From Peptococcaceae bacterium UBA2264 (GTDB lineage: Bacteria > Bacillota > Desulfitobacteriia > Desulfitobacteriales > Desulfitobacteriaceae), in contig DDXI01000048.1 of the NCBI GenBank assembly GCA_002347475.1, positions 1 through 5,983 on the forward strand: 5,983 bases of DNA, read 5' to 3'. The position numbers and the translations under genes were made by a program. Of the stretch, positions 5,228-5,983 are shown in pieces. The notes beneath the pieces were generated by a model. It was not told the origin of the DNA. It ran no database searches and saw only the letters and a list, made by a program, of their open reading frames with translations. The stretch's first letter is position 1; each line of letters begins with the position of its first letter.

Positions 5228-5267
5228 AATAAAAAGCAATGCTAAAAAACAATCAGAGGTGGCTGTT

Positions 5268-5983
5268 ATGGTTTTTATCACTATATCCAGACAAACCGGA
5301 AGCTTGGGCAGGAAAATCACAGAGTTACTCGCCAGCAAACTCGAGCTGCCGGTAATTAGCCGCGATCTGGTAATAAACCAATGGCTGCCGGAAATAGCCA
5401 ACAGGCATGAACTGCATATGCTGGCAGAAAGTCCTGGCTTTTATTTGAGTGCTTCTGCGCAGGGCATAACCTTTGCCGAATATATAGAAAATAAATTAAG
5501 AAATTATGTAGCTGAACAACCGGCAATTATTTTTGGTTTAGGCGCCCAGGTTATATTTTCCCGCCATCCGGCTGCCATCCATGTGAAGATCATGGCCTCT
5601 CCTGATGTCCGGACCACACGTATTATGCAGAGATATAATATGGAAAAAACTGACGCGGCAAGGTTTTTGGAACTCACTGACAGGAAACACAAACGCTATA
5701 TTGCCACCATTTACAACAAAGACTGGTCAGATCCGGCACTCTACCATCTCACCCTGAATACCGACTTCTTGTCAGCAGAAGAATGCACCAACCTTTTATT
5801 TGACTTGGCCAGGAACAGGGAGATCTGCTCCCAGCCGGCGGCAGAACCCTCCGAGCAGGAAAGCAAGAAACCAGTTTATTATAAACACCCCTCAGAAGAA
5901 GAATTTGCTAAAATTCTGGATATGTACGATATCGAGTGGGAATACGAACCCCGCACCTTCCCCATTAAATGGGATGAGGAAGG
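5268..5983 (+). CDS. Cytidylate kinase-like protein fused to a second, probably nuclease-like domain (3' end beyond window)
   Basis: The frame is open from ATG 5268, preceded by AGAGGTGG, to the window end, giving 238 codons with no stop. Residues 1-182 match the cytidylate-kinase-like family (Cytidylate_kin2 type). They comprise FITISRQTGSLGRKI (3-17, the modified nucleotide-binding loop), LPVISRDL (27-34), IIFGLGAQVIF (87-97), and IMASPDVRTTRIMQRYNM (108-125) with TDRKHKRY (137-144). The helical end is YNKDWSDPALYHLTLNT. Most relatives have Arg in the GRG position where this protein has Leu91. True family members phosphorylate nucleotides or are of unknown substrate. A polar, Glu/Ser/Pro-rich linker (183-205) joins a second domain that starts KHPSEEEFAKILDMYDIEWEYEPRTFPIKWDEE. 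This F..ILD.Y.I.WEYEPRTF pattern recalls the first helix and strand of PD-(D/E)XK nuclease-like domains, in which a later Y.PDF and Glu-Leu carry the active site. Those residues lie past the window edge, so activity cannot be judged. It is transcribed divergently from the GHKL ATPase gene. Confidence 0.82.
   Translation, partial: MVFITISRQTGSLGRKITELLASKLELPVISRDLVINQWLPEIANRHELHMLAESPGFYLSASAQGITFAEYIENKLRNYVAEQPAIIFGLGAQVIFSRHPAAIHVKIMASPDVRTTRIMQRYNMEKTDAARFLELTDRKHKRYIATIYNKDWSDPALYHLTLNTDFLSAEECTNLLFDLARNREICSQPAAEPSEQESKKPVYYKHPSEEEFAKILDMYDIEWEYEPRTFPIKWDEE

Larger units (their letters stand above)
4821..5267. other. Divergent intergenic region (447 bp)
   Basis: No credible gene is seen. 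The region carries a promoter candidate for the ATPase gene on the minus strand (4860-4887) and an additional TTGACA at 4908-4913 (minus). It also has an 11-bp inverted repeat spanning 4987-5097, an AT-rich hairpin (5114-5132), a second weak dyad (TATCAT/ATGATA, 5132-5152) and a good plus-strand promoter (5156-5184). A leader with a small hairpin (5212-5227) follows. Its middle (about 4925-5110) shows no other recognisable signal. Confidence 0.7.

Noticed and set aside
5159..5692. Two short minus-strand frames (5159-5401 and 5504-5692)
   Set aside because: Both are antisense to the kinase-like gene, which has clear family motifs throughout; neither has a start signal.

Overview
The window looks like a chromosomal segment of a Gram-positive, low-to-mid GC bacterium, most likely an anaerobic Clostridia/Peptococcaceae-type organism. 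This is inference from strong purine-rich Shine-Dalgarno sites (AGGAGG, GAGGTGA), AT-rich spacers, T-tailed hairpin terminators and the types of protein present. No rRNA, tRNA, CRISPR array, intact insertion sequence or phage gene is visible.

Layout, left to right. At 42-113 there is a strong hairpin whose right arm is duplicated in tandem. Positions 149-942 (minus) hold the C-terminal half of a tryptophanase/tyrosine phenol-lyase family gene. It lacks its N-terminal half and appears frameshifted exactly at the codon for the PLP-binding aspartate, so it is a pseudogene. A short GC-rich, palindrome-bearing stretch (about 960-1000) separates it from a complete DJ-1/PfpI-type gene (1079-1627, minus). 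Next comes a small YdeI/OmpD-associated-like protein (1718-1954, minus). These last two may be co-transcribed.

A 400-bp spacer with several dyads and promoter-like hexamers leads to a two-helix membrane protein of unknown function (about 2357-2773, plus). It converges on a large GHKL ATPase gene (2919-4820, minus); a perfect 14-bp bidirectional terminator lies between them. The ATPase is 633 residues long, has all the ATP-binding boxes of the MutL/Hsp90/MORC-like group, and has a C-terminal half I cannot name with certainty.

A 447-bp spacer separates the ATPase from a divergently transcribed gene (5268 to beyond the window end, plus). That gene encodes a cytidylate-kinase-like domain joined to the start of a second domain with a WEYEPRTF signature that recalls the N-terminus of PD-(D/E)XK nuclease-like folds. 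Its promoter is the clearest in the window and has a perfect 11-bp palindrome between the -35 and -10 elements.

No single obvious new system emerges. The most interesting items are the orphan GHKL ATPase, the kinase plus second-domain fusion beside it with its operator-like promoter, and the decayed lyase, whose residues differ from the classical enzymes.
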